A DNA stretch of 64,000 nucleotides from Virgibacillus phasianinus (GCF_002216775.1 NZ_CP022315.1:3410001-3474000); one strand, 5' to 3'. Counted from the stretch's first letter, positions 44,008-54,585 are shown. Notes: a model not told the origin generated them from the sequence alone. Program-made: numbers and translations.

Positions 44008-44939
44008 TCATCCTTTCTGAAAAAAATCACTAAACTCTTTCAGCTCTTGTTGATTAGTTATATCCTTTGAAAATAAAGGGATATAAGTAAGTCTTTGTTT
44101 TGGAAATGTTTCTTCGATTATTCCAACGTATTGTTTTTCATGCGCTTTTCGTTTGCTCCAAAATTCGCCTTCAGGATTATCAGGTAATATCTTATTTACA
44201 ATTAATGTTTTCACATGTAAATGATATTTGTCCAGTAGTTCAATTGCCTTTTTCGTCTCTAAAATTGGCAGGCGTTCAGGATTTAAGACGAAAATAAAGC
44301 TTGTCAGTTTAGGATCCAATAATATTTCTCTGGCTTTTGAGAAGCGCTCCTGTCGTTTTTTTAACACTTCATATATTGGATCTTCAATTGGCTCCCCATC
44401 GTTTAACAACTGTGTATAATTTTCATTTGTTTTTTGTCTTTTCTGAAGCATCCCTTCAATCCAAATTCCCATCAGTTCCGGAAGTGACAATAACCGTATC
44501 GTATGACCGGTTGGCGCTGTATCAAAAACAATCGTGTCGTAGCGTTCCCTTTCTTCCAGAATAATGGAAATCAGTTTATCGAACAATGCCGCCTCATCTG
44601 CTCCCGGTGAAGCTTTCGCTGTATCAAGCTGACGATGAACTTCCTCCACCATACCTGAATGAACAATGCCCTTGATATTTTCCTTTACCCCTTTTATATA
44701 ATTTTTTGTCTCTATGTCAGGGTCTATTTCCAAAGCAGCCAGTTTGGATGATATATTCTTAATTTTCCCGCCGATCTTTTGATTAAAGATATCACCGAGG
44801 TTATGCGCTGGATCCGTCGATACAAGCAATGTATTTGCACCTGATTCAGCAGTTTTCCATGCCAGTGCTGCCGCCGATGTTGATTTACCAACACCGCCTT
44901 TACCCCAACAAAAACAATTTTTTTCTTTAGCTCTTCCAT
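44008..44939 (-). CDS. ArsA/GET3-like ATPase, frameshifted at the Walker A motif
   Basis: About 310 residues of an ArsA-family ATPase: GKGGVGKSTSAAALAW (P-loop), STDPAHNLGDIF (switch I), DTAPTGHTIRLL (switch II), LNPERLPILETKKAI and VNKILPD. The natural start is ATG 44939 (AAGAAGGTG upstream), reading MEELKKKIVFVG, but the frame breaks at 44903-44906. A run of four G should be five for VGGKGGVGKST to be continuous. The uninterrupted frame instead opens at 44949 without a ribosome binding site. So this is either a one-base deletion in the gene or a base-calling error. It follows the cory-CC-star gene, its common partner. Function: ATP-driven switch; arsenic transport is not implied, as no arsB is near. 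Confidence 0.75.
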
Positions 44940-44964
44940 AGATGCACACCTTCTTTTTACGTAA

Positions 44965-45222
44965 TTAACAGCATCGTATCCCACTCATTGGCGATTTCTC
45001 CATTCCCATCCGCAAATGCCAATCGTGAAATTGTTCAATCATATAGGGATATAGTTCAAGTGTGTAATAGTAAACTGGGTTAGGTATACCGATCATCTCT
45101 GAATAAAGTAACAATAAAAATAAATCATCCTGATCACGAAGTTCCCGGGCAATTTCAGTACGATGCGGCATACTTAACACTTCTTCATAAAAATCAAGTA
45201 ACTTTTTCATACGTTCTAACAT
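44965..45222 (-). CDS. Cory-CC-star family protein
   Basis: An 85-residue helical protein ending in GMEKSPMSGIRCC, with two Cys as the last residues. This ending, together with a gene next door for an ArsA-family ATPase, marks the cory-CC-star family. No function is established; the terminal CC could bind metal or be modified. Start ATG at 45222 has AAAGAGGTG six bases upstream, and the frame opens only three codons earlier. It lies 25 bases before the ArsA-like start, so the two form an operon. Confidence 0.75.
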   Translation of the reverse strand: MLERMKKLLDFYEEVLSMPHRTEIARELRDQDDLFLLLLYSEMIGIPNPVYYYTLELYPYMIEQFHDWHLRMGMEKSPMSGIRCC

Positions 45223-45237
45223 GTAGATCACCTCTTT

Positions 45238-45289
45238 GGGGTCAGTCCCCCATCGCTTTAACGCATTAATGCAACGGGGGACTGACCCC
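45238..45289. repeat. Perfect 14-bp-arm palindromic element
   Basis: GGGGTCAGTCCCCC (45238-45251) and GGGGGACTGACCCC (45276-45289) are perfect inverted arms around a 24-base loop. It sits between the end of cstA and the start of the cory-CC-star gene, both on the minus strand. It may act as a terminator for cstA; its high GC and symmetry look like a mobile intergenic repeat. Confidence 0.7.
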
Positions 45290-47020
45290 CTATTTTATAT
45301 TGGAATCGTTCATGTTTTTTGTTAGGGTTGTGAAGGCGGTTAAGATGATCCAAACTGCGAACACAAAGATAATGGCGCCAAAGATAAACAATAATGTATT
45401 GGAGCTTGATCCAAACCATGACCATTCAAAAACTACCTGCTGGAACATAGCAATCAGCGTCATGAATAATACAAAAATCATAGGTATCAAGGTAACCATG
45501 TAATTTCTGCCTTGCCGTTTTAACCAAATTGAAATTAACAATAAACTGATACCGGCAAGCAATTGATTCGAGGTACCAAACAATGGCCAGAGCAGGTATC
45601 CACCTGATCCAAATCCTTTCGGACCTTCCGGTAGTAAAACCAGTGCGGCACTGGCTACTACAGCTATTGATGTCGCTACATGTGTTTTAGATAATGCCGG
45701 CATTTTATACTCAACACCAAGTTCCGCAATGATATAACGCATTAATCGAACCGATGTATCCAGTGATGTTGCTGCGAAGCTAATGATAATAATCGAAACA
45801 ATTGTTGTTGCAACCTCTGGCGGAATCATTAATCCAGTTGCTAATCTACTCGCCCCTTCAACAAACACACCGAGTCCAGACCCACTTGAAGCTGCGAAAC
45901 TGCTGTACGTTGCAAGGAATTCTTCTTTGCTCGGGAAGAAGGTAACAACAGCGATAATTGCAATTAACGCCAAAACGCCTTCACCTACAGCACCGAAATA
46001 ACCAACTAAACGCGCATCTGTTTCTTTGTTTAACTGTTTAGAAGAGGTTCCCGATGATACCAACCCATGAAATCCGGAGATAGCTCCACATGCAATTGTA
46101 ATAAACAATAATGGGAACCAGGAAGTATCGGTATCAACATTTGTAGCAGGTGCTGTTATCTCAGGGTTTGTAAATAGTAATCCTAAATACAAAATAGCTA
46201 AGCCCACAACCAATTGATGGGAATTAATGAAATCACGTGGCTGCAGCAGCTTCCAGACCGGCAATGTAGAAGCAATATAGACGTAAACCATTAAAATAAT
46301 AATCCAGATAAAGAATGCCGTTGATACTGCGCCCAGACCAAATAATCCATCGCCACCTTCACCGCCCATGTATTGAACCAAATCAATTTTCAGAAAGTCT
46401 ACCTTACTTGCAACAACTGCTGTTATATACATAACAGCTAGCGCAAACAAAGATGGAATCAACATTTTTTTCTTCCGCTTATATACAGCAAATCCAATCC
46501 ATACCGCTAAAGGGATTTGAATAAAGATTGGAACTACACTGGCTGGGTATGAAATAAATAGATTTGCAATAACCCAGGCGAATACCGCATTTACCATTAA
46601 AACTAATATAAGAATAATGAATAAAAATAGAACTTTAGCACGCTGTCCAATTAGTCTGTGTGCTAGTGTCCCCACCGATTGACCCTTATTCCTCACCGAA
46701 AGAACAAGCGTCCCAAAGTCATGCACACCTGCCGCAAAAACCGTGCCCAGAATCACCCATAAAAATGCAGGTACCCAACCCCAATATACTGCTATTGCAG
46801 GTCCAACAATTGGTGCTGCACCAGCAACAGATGAAAAGTGATGCCCCCATAATACAAACTTGTTTGTCGGGACAAAATCTACTCCATCTTCATACTTATG
46901 TGCAGGCGTTACATAATTTGGATCTAACCGAAAAATTTTATCAGCAACAAATCTTGAATAATACCGATAACCTAATGCAAAAACAATAATACCAATGACT
47001 GCAACCAATATACCACTCAT
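45290..47020 (-). CDS. cstA: Carbon starvation protein CstA-family transporter
   Basis: A 576-residue membrane protein with about 16 helices of the CstA family. Motifs seen are GHHFSSVAGAAPIVGPAIA near residue 60, GVHDFGTLVLSVRNKG near 100, ISGFHGLVSSGTSSKQL near 310 and LWPLFGTSNQLLAG near 480. Members import peptides or pyruvate, often under carbon starvation. The start is ATG 47020, ten bases after GGGGAGG; TTG 47029 touches that site. No small DUF466 partner gene is adjacent. Confidence 0.9.
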   Translation of the reverse strand: MSGILVAVIGIIVFALGYRYYSRFVADKIFRLDPNYVTPAHKYEDGVDFVPTNKFVLWGHHFSSVAGAAPIVGPAIAVYWGWVPAFLWVILGTVFAAGVHDFGTLVLSVRNKGQSVGTLAHRLIGQRAKVLFLFIILILVLMVNAVFAWVIANLFISYPASVVPIFIQIPLAVWIGFAVYKRKKKMLIPSLFALAVMYITAVVASKVDFLKIDLVQYMGGEGGDGLFGLGAVSTAFFIWIIILMVYVYIASTLPVWKLLQPRDFINSHQLVVGLAILYLGLLFTNPEITAPATNVDTDTSWFPLLFITIACGAISGFHGLVSSGTSSKQLNKETDARLVGYFGAVGEGVLALIAIIAVVTFFPSKEEFLATYSSFAASSGSGLGVFVEGASRLATGLMIPPEVATTIVSIIIISFAATSLDTSVRLMRYIIAELGVEYKMPALSKTHVATSIAVVASAALVLLPEGPKGFGSGGYLLWPLFGTSNQLLAGISLLLISIWLKRQGRNYMVTLIPMIFVLFMTLIAMFQQVVFEWSWFGSSSNTLLFIFGAIIFVFAVWIILTAFTTLTKNMNDSNIK

Positions 47021-47349
47021 AATTCCCAAGCCTCCCCTGATTATTTTTTCTATTAAAATCTATGTAAAAGCAATTACGAATAGTACAACTTCTAATTGCT
47101 GAAATCCAGCTAAGGAAGGTATGTCCACATGTTTCATGGGATAGAACATTTTCTTTTTCCGCATAATTTATTGCTAATATCATCACAGTTGATATAAACT
47201 GCGGCGTAACTAACAATCTTTTAGAAAACAGCCTGAGAAAACAGGCATTCGCCTAATCTTTAATAGCGAATGCCATAGTTTACCTATTCTTTAAACCATA
47301 AAGTCTTTGCATTCTTAAAGTGCTGATAATCATGTTCGCCTTCTCTAAT
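47021..47349. other. Gene-poor stretch with one hairpin
   Basis: Contains the cstA leader and, at 47244-47274, a GGCATTCGC/GCGAATGCC hairpin that may end the formate dehydrogenase operon on the minus strand. Directly after the DUF1641 stop there is a 17-codon ATG frame with AGAAGG upstream, too short to call. Nothing else is seen. Confidence 0.45.
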
Positions 47350-47817
47350 TTATTCCTTTCCCATACCACGTAAGAATTGCAACAGCATGGTGATACTCCG
47401 ATTAATTTCAGGATCCTTAAGCGCTTTGATCAAATCCAGATAGGACGTCTTTTCTGACTCATCAATCGTATGCGCTTCCGCCAGTCCATTGTTTAATTTG
47501 TTGGAAAAATGATGAAGCTCATCCACATTCAGCTCACCAAGAAATAAAAAGAGTTTGCTCAGATTCTCCAAGGTTGCTGAATATTGTGGTTTATTAAATT
47601 CACGCATCACATTATCCAAAGCTGTTTCTTTTTGTTTTACGAGTGCATGTGCCATATCTAGCATACCGTTATCATTCAATGTTCCTAGAAAGTCAATGCC
47701 TTTGAGGATAGCCTCTTTATTATTACTTATAGCACTCGTTACCTCTGATATATCCTGGTCCCGCCCAGCGTCCTCAGGCATCTCCATTCGCTTAATTTTT
47801 GTAATTGCTTCAGCCAT
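47350..47817 (-). CDS. yrhD: DUF1641 protein, formate dehydrogenase associated (YrhD type)
   Basis: A 155-residue helical protein with the DUF1641 core: [26 protein letters not shown], then the C-terminal [22 protein letters not shown]. In B. subtilis yrhD stands next to the formate dehydrogenase gene yrhE, as here. The family function is unknown; a role in assembly or redox partnering of the dehydrogenase is plausible. Two ATGs (47820, 47817) are adjacent; the second has the better distance to AAGGTGAG. It overlaps the end of fdhA by a few bases. Confidence 0.85.
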   Translation of the reverse strand: MAEAITKIKRMEMPEDAGRDQDISEVTSAISNNKEAILKGIDFLGTLNDNGMLDMAHALVKQKETALDNVMREFNKPQYSATLENLSKLFLFLGELNVDELHHFSNKLNNGLAEAHTIDESEKTSYLDLIKALKDPEINRSITMLLQFLRGMGKE

Positions 47818-50761
47818 CATGACTCACCTTACTTCCCGGAAAAATATAGTCATCACGATTCCATTTCTGTTCGACCCGAACACCTTTCTGGGGTTGTCTG
47901 TTTCCCCTTCTATGGTTATTAGATGGAAGTGGGCTTTTTCCTTTTTTCTTCAAGACTTGCATTCTAACAGCGATTTCCTTGTATGCAGGTGTGTTCGTAT
48001 CCTTGTCCACACTATTATCTGTTAAGTAGTTTACAGCCGATTTACCATTATCATTAAGTGGCAGATAAAGTTCTTTCCCGTTTACCCTGTCAGTAATATG
48101 AACAATTCCGGTCGCATACCCAGCTTCAGATATTAGTTTTACTTTTGCCCCTTCTTCTATCCCACGCTCCTTGGCAAGCTCGGGAGAAACCTCAATAAAC
48201 GAATTAGGTGTTTTTCTGGTAATGCCTTCCGATTTGTAGGTCATGTTTCCTTCATGGAAATGCTCTAGTAATCTGCCATTATTGACATGCAAATCATATT
48301 CCTCATTGGTTTCATATTCCAGATTAAAATCAAGTGGATATAGTATTGCTTTCTTATCTTCAAACGGAAACCCGTCCGTATACAGTAATGGTGTGTCAGT
48401 ACCATCTGCTGCAACCGGCCACTGCAGGCTCTGATAACCTGTTAACAAGTCATAATTTACACCCGCAAACATCGGTGCTAATTTTGCTGATTCATCCATA
48501 ATTTCAGATGGATGAGTGTAACCCCAGTCATAGCCCAGCTCTTTGGCGATTTCCATTAGAATCTGCCAATCCGGCTTCGAATCCCCAACAGGATCAAGCG
48601 CTTGATATAGACGCTGAATGCGGCGTTCCGTGCTTGTGAAAGTTCCTTCTTTTTCAAGACTTGGAACAGCAGGAAGTACAACATCTGCATATTCCGCCGT
48701 TTTGGTTAAAAATAAGTCCTGAACGATAAAGAGATCAAGTTTTTTAAATGCATCTGTTACATAATTTATATTTGAATCTACTATTCCGGTATCTTCCCCA
48801 ATTACATAGAGTCCGTGCAGATTACCTTCATGAATAGCATGAATCATTTGGTGATTATCTTTTCCTGGTTCTCCAGGGATTTTCACGTTCCATGCATCTT
48901 CATAACGCTTTCTTGCGTCATTATCAGATACTTTTTCATAACCGGGGAAAAAGTTTGGCATACTGCCGAAATCACTGCATCCCTGTACATTATTATGACC
49001 ACGCAGCGGGTAGGCGCCAGTCCCGTTTCGCATATAATTGCCTGTTACCAATAATAGATTTGAAATTGCTGTGCTTGTATCACTGCCTAGTTGGTGCTGT
49101 GTAACACCCATTGCCCAGCAAATTGCTACTTTATCGACACTCGCAATTTCTTTGGCAATTTCCTTCATTGTCTTTGCTGATAGCCCCGTTGTCTTTTCGG
49201 CAAATTCTAACGTAAATTTATCAAGGCTCTTTTTGTACGCTTCAAAATCATTAACCCATTTATAAAGGAATGCGCGATTTTCCCAGCCCTGGTCAATAAT
49301 ATATTTTGTAACAGCAGATAACCAGACAAGGTCTGTACCACTTTTTGGCTGAATAAAGCGATCAGCACGTTCAGCCATTTCATGTTTCCTTAAGTCAAAC
49401 ACAAACAACTTCTGACCGAACAACTTATGTGAACGTTTGATTCTTGATGCTAATACCGGGTGCGATTCCGCAGTATTCGATCCAATGGTGATTACCAGGT
49501 CCGCTTCAGCGATATCGTCGATGGAGCCTGAGTCACCACCATGACCCACGGTACGGAATAATCCTTTCGTTGCAGGTGATTGGCAATAACGGGAGCAATT
49601 ATCAATATTATTTGTTCCAATTACCTGGCGGGCCAATTTTTGCATCAGGTAAGACTCTTCATTTGTGGCTTTTGATGAAGAGATAAATCCTAATGCATCT
49701 GAACCGTGCTGATGTTTGATTGCTGTAAAACGTTTTGCGATATAGGAAATCGCCTCGTCCCAATCCGTTTCCTCAAAATGATCACCCCGGCGAATCAGTG
49801 GCTTCGTTAACCTTTCATCAGAATTCACATAATCCCAGCCGAATTTCCCTTTAACACAAGTAGAAATTCCATTTGCTGGTGAGTCCTGTTGGGGCTCAAC
49901 TTTCAATATTTTTCGGTCCTTTGTCCAGACATTAAACGTACAACCAACACCGCAATATGTACAAACGGTTTTCGTCTTTTCAATCCGTTCCTCCCGCATC
50001 GATGCCTCCGTGTCAGAAACTGCAAATAATGGTCCGTATCCCGGCTCGGCCTTTTTCGTTAAATCAATCATTGACCGTAATAAACCTGGTTTGTGATCGG
50101 TCATATAGCCCGCTTCGCCGACCATATTTTTCTCCATGATTGCATTACATGGGCATACTGTTGCACATTGGCCACAGCTGACACAAGAGGATTGATCAAT
50201 CGGCACGTTATTATCCCAGACAACACGCGGCTGCTCTAGATCCCAGTCGATTAATAGGGTTTCATTCACCTCTACATCCTGACAAACCTCCACACAGCGA
50301 CCACAAAGAATGCACTGATCTGGATCATACCGATAGAATGAACTGGAATTATCAACTTCATATTCCTTCGGTTCGAACGGCCTGGCCTGATGTTCTAATC
50401 CGAATTCAGCAACCGTATTATGAATCTCGCAAGTACCGTTATTGTAATCACAGACAGTGCAATAAAGTTCATGGTTTTCCAAAATAATGTCAAGCGCTTC
50501 CCTTTGAGCAGATTTCACATAATCGATTGTTGTGTTTACATTCATATTAGAATCAATAGTTGTTCCGCAAGCTCGTGTTATATGCCCATCAACCTCAACC
50601 ATGCAGGTATCACAAGTTTGAATAGGGCCTAAAGATTCGTTATAGCAAATTTGCGGGACCGACTCGTTTGTTGTATTAATTAAATCCAGTAAGTTTTGTC
50701 CAGGCTGAGCCAAGTATTCTGATCCATTAATCGTAACAATAATATGCTGTTGATCGTGCAC
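47810..50761 (-). CDS. fdhA: Molybdopterin formate dehydrogenase, catalytic subunit (YrhE type)
   Basis: A 983-residue protein fusing electron-transfer and catalytic parts. In order: a [2Fe-2S] domain (Cys 39, 50, 53, 65), a His/Cys cluster ([15 protein letters not shown]), two [4Fe-4S] motifs ([22 protein letters not shown]), the bis-MGD domain with CTYCGVGC, and the Mo ligand in CSRYCQSP. The ligand position is Cys, not selenocysteine. It is the cytoplasmic formate dehydrogenase that oxidises formate to CO2. Start GTG at 50761, with GGGGAGGAG upstream and one base shared with the fdhD stop. It depends on the cofactor from MoaA and MoeA and sulfur insertion by FdhD. Confidence 0.93.
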   Translation of the reverse strand: MHDQQHIIVTINGSEYLAQPGQNLLDLINTTNESVPQICYNESLGPIQTCDTCMVEVDGHITRACGTTIDSNMNVNTTIDYVKSAQREALDIILENHELYCTVCDYNNGTCEIHNTVAEFGLEHQARPFEPKEYEVDNSSSFYRYDPDQCILCGRCVEVCQDVEVNETLLIDWDLEQPRVVWDNNVPIDQSSCVSCGQCATVCPCNAIMEKNMVGEAGYMTDHKPGLLRSMIDLTKKAEPGYGPLFAVSDTEASMREERIEKTKTVCTYCGVGCTFNVWTKDRKILKVEPQQDSPANGISTCVKGKFGWDYVNSDERLTKPLIRRGDHFEETDWDEAISYIAKRFTAIKHQHGSDALGFISSSKATNEESYLMQKLARQVIGTNNIDNCSRYCQSPATKGLFRTVGHGGDSGSIDDIAEADLVITIGSNTAESHPVLASRIKRSHKLFGQKLFVFDLRKHEMAERADRFIQPKSGTDLVWLSAVTKYIIDQGWENRAFLYKWVNDFEAYKKSLDKFTLEFAEKTTGLSAKTMKEIAKEIASVDKVAICWAMGVTQHQLGSDTSTAISNLLLVTGNYMRNGTGAYPLRGHNNVQGCSDFGSMPNFFPGYEKVSDNDARKRYEDAWNVKIPGEPGKDNHQMIHAIHEGNLHGLYVIGEDTGIVDSNINYVTDAFKKLDLFIVQDLFLTKTAEYADVVLPAVPSLEKEGTFTSTERRIQRLYQALDPVGDSKPDWQILMEIAKELGYDWGYTHPSEIMDESAKLAPMFAGVNYDLLTGYQSLQWPVAADGTDTPLLYTDGFPFEDKKAILYPLDFNLEYETNEEYDLHVNNGRLLEHFHEGNMTYKSEGITRKTPNSFIEVSPELAKERGIEEGAKVKLISEAGYATGIVHITDRVNGKELYLPLNDNGKSAVNYLTDNSVDKDTNTPAYKEIAVRMQVLKKKGKSPLPSNNHRRGNRQPQKGVRVEQKWNRDDYIFPGSKVSHDG

Positions 50762-51585
50762 TAAAGATCTCCTCCCCTTACCTGAGTATTTTTTTCAATG
50801 CCATTATTCAAAATTCTATAACCATGTGTATAAACATTTAAACTATTATTTCGAATAAAGCCCACAGCAGTTATCTGTAAATCATCTGCTAGTTTAAGAG
50901 CAAGATCAGTAGGTGCGGATTTTGCCAAAAGAATACCAGCACCAATTTTTGAAACCTTTAGTACTACTTCTGAAGATATTCGACCTGAAAATAAAATACA
51001 GAAATCCCTTGCCGGCAGCTTATTGAGTAATATATAGCCAAATAACTTATCCAATGCATTGTGTCTGCCTATATCAATAAAGGTAGTTTCAATATTTGCA
51101 GAAGTGGCTAGCCCTGCCTGGTGGACGCCCCCTGTCTGACTGAAGACATTTGCTTTATTATCAAATTCCTGCATAAGATTAACAATCTGGTTTGGATTTA
51201 TCTTCGTCTTTGACATAATTGTCTTTGCTACCTTAACATCTTGTTTCAAGTAAAATTCACGGCTCTTTCCGCAACAGGATCCGATCCATCGTTCTGTTCT
51301 TTCCGAAACCTCTATCTTAAAATTTAATTCTACATATGCAAATCCTTTATAATCATCAATCGTTAATGATTGAATATCCGCCTGATTTCCGATAATGCCT
51401 TCTGATGCTAAAAATCCAATAACTAATTCTTTTAAGCTAGTAGGCGTACACACAATTGTTGCATATTGCTCACCATTAATTGATACGGTTAAGGCGAATT
51501 CACGGGCTACTGTGTCATCTACTACGGTCATCAGATGCTCGCGGTACTTCGCCGTCGGCCAGTGTGTAATACCCTGATTGATCAA
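50761..51585 (-). CDS. fdhD: Formate dehydrogenase sulfur carrier FdhD
   Basis: A 274-residue protein needed to activate formate dehydrogenase by passing sulfur to the bound molybdenum cofactor. The motif SCCGKSRE (about 104-111) carries the reactive Cys pair region, and [20 protein letters not shown] and [11 protein letters not shown] are family boxes. Start TTG at 51585 with GGAGGG upstream. First gene of the fdhD-fdhA-yrhD operon. Confidence 0.93.
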   Translation of the reverse strand: MINQGITHWPTAKYREHLMTVVDDTVAREFALTVSINGEQYATIVCTPTSLKELVIGFLASEGIIGNQADIQSLTIDDYKGFAYVELNFKIEVSERTERWIGSCCGKSREFYLKQDVKVAKTIMSKTKINPNQIVNLMQEFDNKANVFSQTGGVHQAGLATSANIETTFIDIGRHNALDKLFGYILLNKLPARDFCILFSGRISSEVVLKVSKIGAGILLAKSAPTDLALKLADDLQITAVGFIRNNSLNVYTHGYRILNNGIEKNTQVRGGDL

Positions 51586-51685
51586 GGATATCCCTCCAAT
51601 TTTACTGTACTTGGACCATACAGATCATGCATTTCTATATCCAGTTAACTGAATTTTTATATTATTAGTATAGCACAAAATAGAC

Positions 51686-51712
51686 AGACACTTCCAAGGT
51701 AAAGAAGTGTCT
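51686..51712. terminator. Hairpin after the glutamate dehydrogenase remnant
   Basis: AGACACTTC (51686-51694) and GAAGTGTCT (51704-51712) pair perfectly. It lies beyond the end of the glutamate dehydrogenase pseudogene; the T-tail on the minus strand is weak. Confidence 0.4.
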
Positions 51713-51728
51713 GCAAAAAAAGTCGAAA

Positions 51729-52707
51729 CTAGTATAGTTTTCCTTGACGGTATAACACGGTTGATAGTTTAGAAACCGCATGTATATAACAATTTTGGCG
51801 TAGTGAATGCGGATCACCAAAAAATTGTGGAAGGACAGTATCGAACGTCTTTTTCATCTTATCGAACTGTTTCGTATGAACTTCTTCCTCCGTATAAAAT
51901 TGTGTTTCTCTTCCTTGAATCCATTCAAAATAAGACACAATTACCCCACCAGCATTTGCTAAAATGTCTGGAACAATAATGACCCCCTTTTCACTCAGGA
52001 TTTTATCCGCTTCCGCTGATACAGGTGAATTAGCACCCTCCACAATAATACGTGCCTTTACATCATTTATATTATCCGCATGAACTTGGTCCTCAAGAGC
52101 GGCCAAGAACAACACATTCACATCCATTCCTAGCACATCATCCCGGTTCCTTACTTTTGCTTTGATTTCCGCGCTGGTGAGTTCTTCATCATCGATAGGC
52201 AAATCTCCGTGTTTGGATTTCCCGTTCACCTGTACCAACATCTGGAGCTGGAATGTCTTTTTCAGGACCAAGAATTTCACTGAAATACTGGATATATTTT
52301 TTACAAATCAGGTTTAATTCCTTTACGCCGAATTCACGTGGATTAATAATTACACCGCCCTTTCCACCGCCAAATGGAACTTCATGAAGGGCATTCTTTA
52401 ACGTCATCAATGACGCTAAATTAACTACTTCTTCTTCGTTTACAGATTCATGAAAACGAATACCGCCTTTGTACGGTCCAAAGATATTATTATGCTGCAC
52501 GCGAAATGCCGGAATCCGTACAACCTTTTCATTTTCTAAGGCTACCCGTAAAAATGATTTATTCACGTGATTTGGTGTGGAGAGAATCGATACCAATGAG
52601 GTAAACGCCTTTTCCCTAATTCCATTCTTCAAGTCTGGTAGGAAAGATTCGTCGTCATAAAGTGCATTTAATGATTCTTGTACAATCGCGCTAGTTTGTT
52701 TAGACAT
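51729..52707 (-). pseudogene. Glutamate dehydrogenase with internal deletion and frameshift
   Basis: The N-terminal part (52707 to about 52220) is intact glutamate dehydrogenase: FGPYKGGIRFHESVN, PFGGGKGGVIINP with the catalytic Lys region, and PAPDVGTGERE. The reading then breaks. A second frame continues with the C-terminal part: DVNVLFLAALEDQVH, IIVEGANSPVSAEADKIL and VPDILANAGGVIVSYFEW. Together they make about 326 codons, against about 425 in RocG/GudB, so roughly 100 codons are missing. These include the dinucleotide-binding GxGxxG segment. The product cannot be active. The ATG at 52707 keeps a fair GGGGG site. An ion-transporter-like permease lies upstream on the same strand. Confidence 0.85.
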
Positions 52708-52794
52708 AAATAGAATAACCCCCAGTAGATAAATTTTTCTAACAAATGCCTCTACTAGTGGTTACCCTATTCTTTCTATACCTATGCTGCCGAT

Positions 52795-54216
52795 TTACAA
52801 TAAAAATACGGCGATTAACGTGGAAATGAGCAAACCTGCCACAACTGGTATAAAGTTTTTCCGAACCAAATCCATTACAGATACACCACAAAATCCTGCA
52901 ATGGCAATCAAGGATGACCATGCAACAATCGTTCCGCCACCAGTCCATATAGCACCCATTTGACCGATAGCCGCCAACGTTTCCGTATCAATTGCGCCAT
53001 TATTAAGGGAAGCTGCCAGTGCGCCTGTCAGTGGGAGCCCTGAGAATCCGGAGCCGTCTAAACCAGTAATTATCCCAATGATTAAAACACTGAATCCTGA
53101 TAATAAGGCGCTTTGTGGCAAGAATTCCTGAACAGACTGCACAATATCAAACAGGAATGCTGGCGGATTTTCGCCCACCCCAAGAATACTTCCAGCAAAA
53201 TCTGCACTGCCCAGGAAGAAGAAACCAGCAATTGGAATAACAGGCCCCATTGCTTTAAATGCAAAAATGAAGCCTTCCGTGATGTGACCACTGATATAAT
53301 CAAGTGAATGCTGTTTTCCAAATGCCACCGTTGCAAGGAGTAACAGTATAACAGCTACACCACCGATGAATGCAGCGCCATCACCACCTTCTAAACCACT
53401 CATACGACCGGAAAGCAGTTTGGTATAAATCATATATACCACGACAGCTAACAGTGACAATGGCACTAAGATTGCAAAAACCTTACTCCATGTTGTAAGA
53501 TGAGTGCCTTTCGGCTTATTCGTTGATTGTGTTTCTGTTTGTAACCCGGCTAAATCAGCTTCGATTAATGGACTATCCTTCTTTCGAATTGTTTTGCGAT
53601 AAAGCAAATAGGCAACTAATATCGCTACACCACCGGTAATCAAGGATAAAATTAATGAAGTATCTGCCACTGCTGCTGTACTGATACCAGCTGACTTAGC
53701 TGATAGGCTTGGCGCCACCTGTACGATATAATCTGAAGACAGCGCCATCCCCTGACCCGCTAATGCAATTGCCACAGCTGCAGTCATCGCCGGCAGGCCT
53801 GCACGTACCGCAGCAGGAACCAGCAAGGCGCAAATGAGTGGGACTGCAGGCGTTGGCCAGAAAAATAACGAAATGATGTAGGTTACCCCTATCAATACAA
53901 AGAATGATACATGACCATTTATCATCATTTTTTGTATTGGCTGAATCATTCGCCGGTCTGCACCAAGATCCCTTAAAGAATGAAGCAATGCCATCATAAA
54001 TGTAATAATTAAGAAGATACTAAAGAGCTCTTTCGCTGCTACTAGATTAGCATTAAAAATGGCAGTGAAACCATCAACTAAATTCCCCTTAAATACCCAT
54101 GCAATGACGAATGTACCAAGTAAGGTCGGAAGCACAACCCCTTTTTTAAATATCATTGTCCCGATAATCACTAACGTGAAAAAACCATATAACCAATGTG
54201 ATACAGTCAATTCCAT
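52795..54216 (-). CDS. Ion-transporter-superfamily permease (substrate unknown)
   Basis: A 473-residue membrane protein with about 12 helices, resembling GntP/citrate-type permeases of the IT superfamily. It has a helical break at FFWPTPAVPLICALLVPAAVRAG, a Gly-rich GLDGSGFSGLPLTGALAAS near the C-terminus and a central polar loop (about 215-245) between the two halves. The two-half layout with re-entrant loops suggests an organic anion or amino-acid transporter. Start ATG at 54216 with GGGAGAAG upstream. It stands just upstream of the broken glutamate dehydrogenase, so it might once have fed that pathway; this is inference. Confidence 0.65.
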   Translation of the reverse strand: MELTVSHWLYGFFTLVIIGTMIFKKGVVLPTLLGTFVIAWVFKGNLVDGFTAIFNANLVAAKELFSIFLIITFMMALLHSLRDLGADRRMIQPIQKMMINGHVSFFVLIGVTYIISLFFWPTPAVPLICALLVPAAVRAGLPAMTAAVAIALAGQGMALSSDYIVQVAPSLSAKSAGISTAAVADTSLILSLITGGVAILVAYLLYRKTIRKKDSPLIEADLAGLQTETQSTNKPKGTHLTTWSKVFAILVPLSLLAVVVYMIYTKLLSGRMSGLEGGDGAAFIGGVAVILLLLATVAFGKQHSLDYISGHITEGFIFAFKAMGPVIPIAGFFFLGSADFAGSILGVGENPPAFLFDIVQSVQEFLPQSALLSGFSVLIIGIITGLDGSGFSGLPLTGALAASLNNGAIDTETLAAIGQMGAIWTGGGTIVAWSSLIAIAGFCGVSVMDLVRKNFIPVVAGLLISTLIAVFLL

Positions 54217-54344
54217 CGTTCTTCTCCCTTTCTCACACCCTTTATTTTTTGATGTGCTATAGCCTATGCATTTTTAACAAAAGGAGTGAACGAAAAATTA
54301 AGCCTGGTATGCATGGTGGCGGACCAAAATGGCTAATAACCAAG

Positions 54345-54372
54345 AAAAAACAGCCTCCCAAATCGGAGGCTG
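54345..54372 (-). terminator. Terminator after the small zinc-finger gene
   Basis: CAGCCTCC (54351-54358) and GGAGGCTG (54365-54372) form the stem; on the minus strand it is followed by six T. It overlaps the end of the short gene upstream. Confidence 0.85.
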
Positions 54373-54373
54373 C

Positions 54374-54511
54374 TCATTCTTTCCCGTTATCTTGTTTTTC
54401 GGCACAATCATTACATAATAACTTGCCATTTTCCTGATATCCATCAAAAAACCCATTCTCACAATACACATTGGTGCCGCATGATTGACAAGGGCCAATT
54501 AACTCACGCAT
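54374..54511 (-). CDS. 45-residue double-CxxC zinc-finger protein
   Basis: A short frame, MRELIGPCQSCGTNVYCENG onward, with a second pair LLCNDC and a further single Cys between them, so four to five Cys could bind one zinc. It has AAGAGGTG five bases before the ATG and a strong terminator at its end, so it is an independent transcription unit. Family not recognised; such mini zinc ribbons are common in Bacillaceae and their role is unknown. Confidence 0.7.
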   Translation of the reverse strand: MRELIGPCQSCGTNVYCENGFFDGYQENGKLLCNDCAEKQDNGKE

Positions 54512-54585
54512 GGACTCACCTCTTTTAAATTAATTATAAACGATACCTGGGTATTTAAGAACCTTTTCAACTGGATTAAATACAG

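Noticed and set aside
44724-44984. 86-codon minus-strand frame at the start of the ArsA-like gene
   Set aside because: Its first part (MEELKKKIVFVG) is the true start of the ATPase; the rest is out-of-frame reading after the one-base slip.
47286-47340. 17-codon frame after the DUF1641 gene with AGAAGG upstream
   Set aside because: Too short and without a recognisable pattern; kept only as a remark on the gap.
52739-52948. 69-codon minus-strand frame over the end of the permease gene
   Set aside because: Out-of-frame shadow of the permease C-terminus without a start signal.
54298-54498. 66-codon minus-strand frame
   Set aside because: It is a shifted reading of the small zinc-finger gene at 54374-54511, which has the better start signal and Cys pattern.
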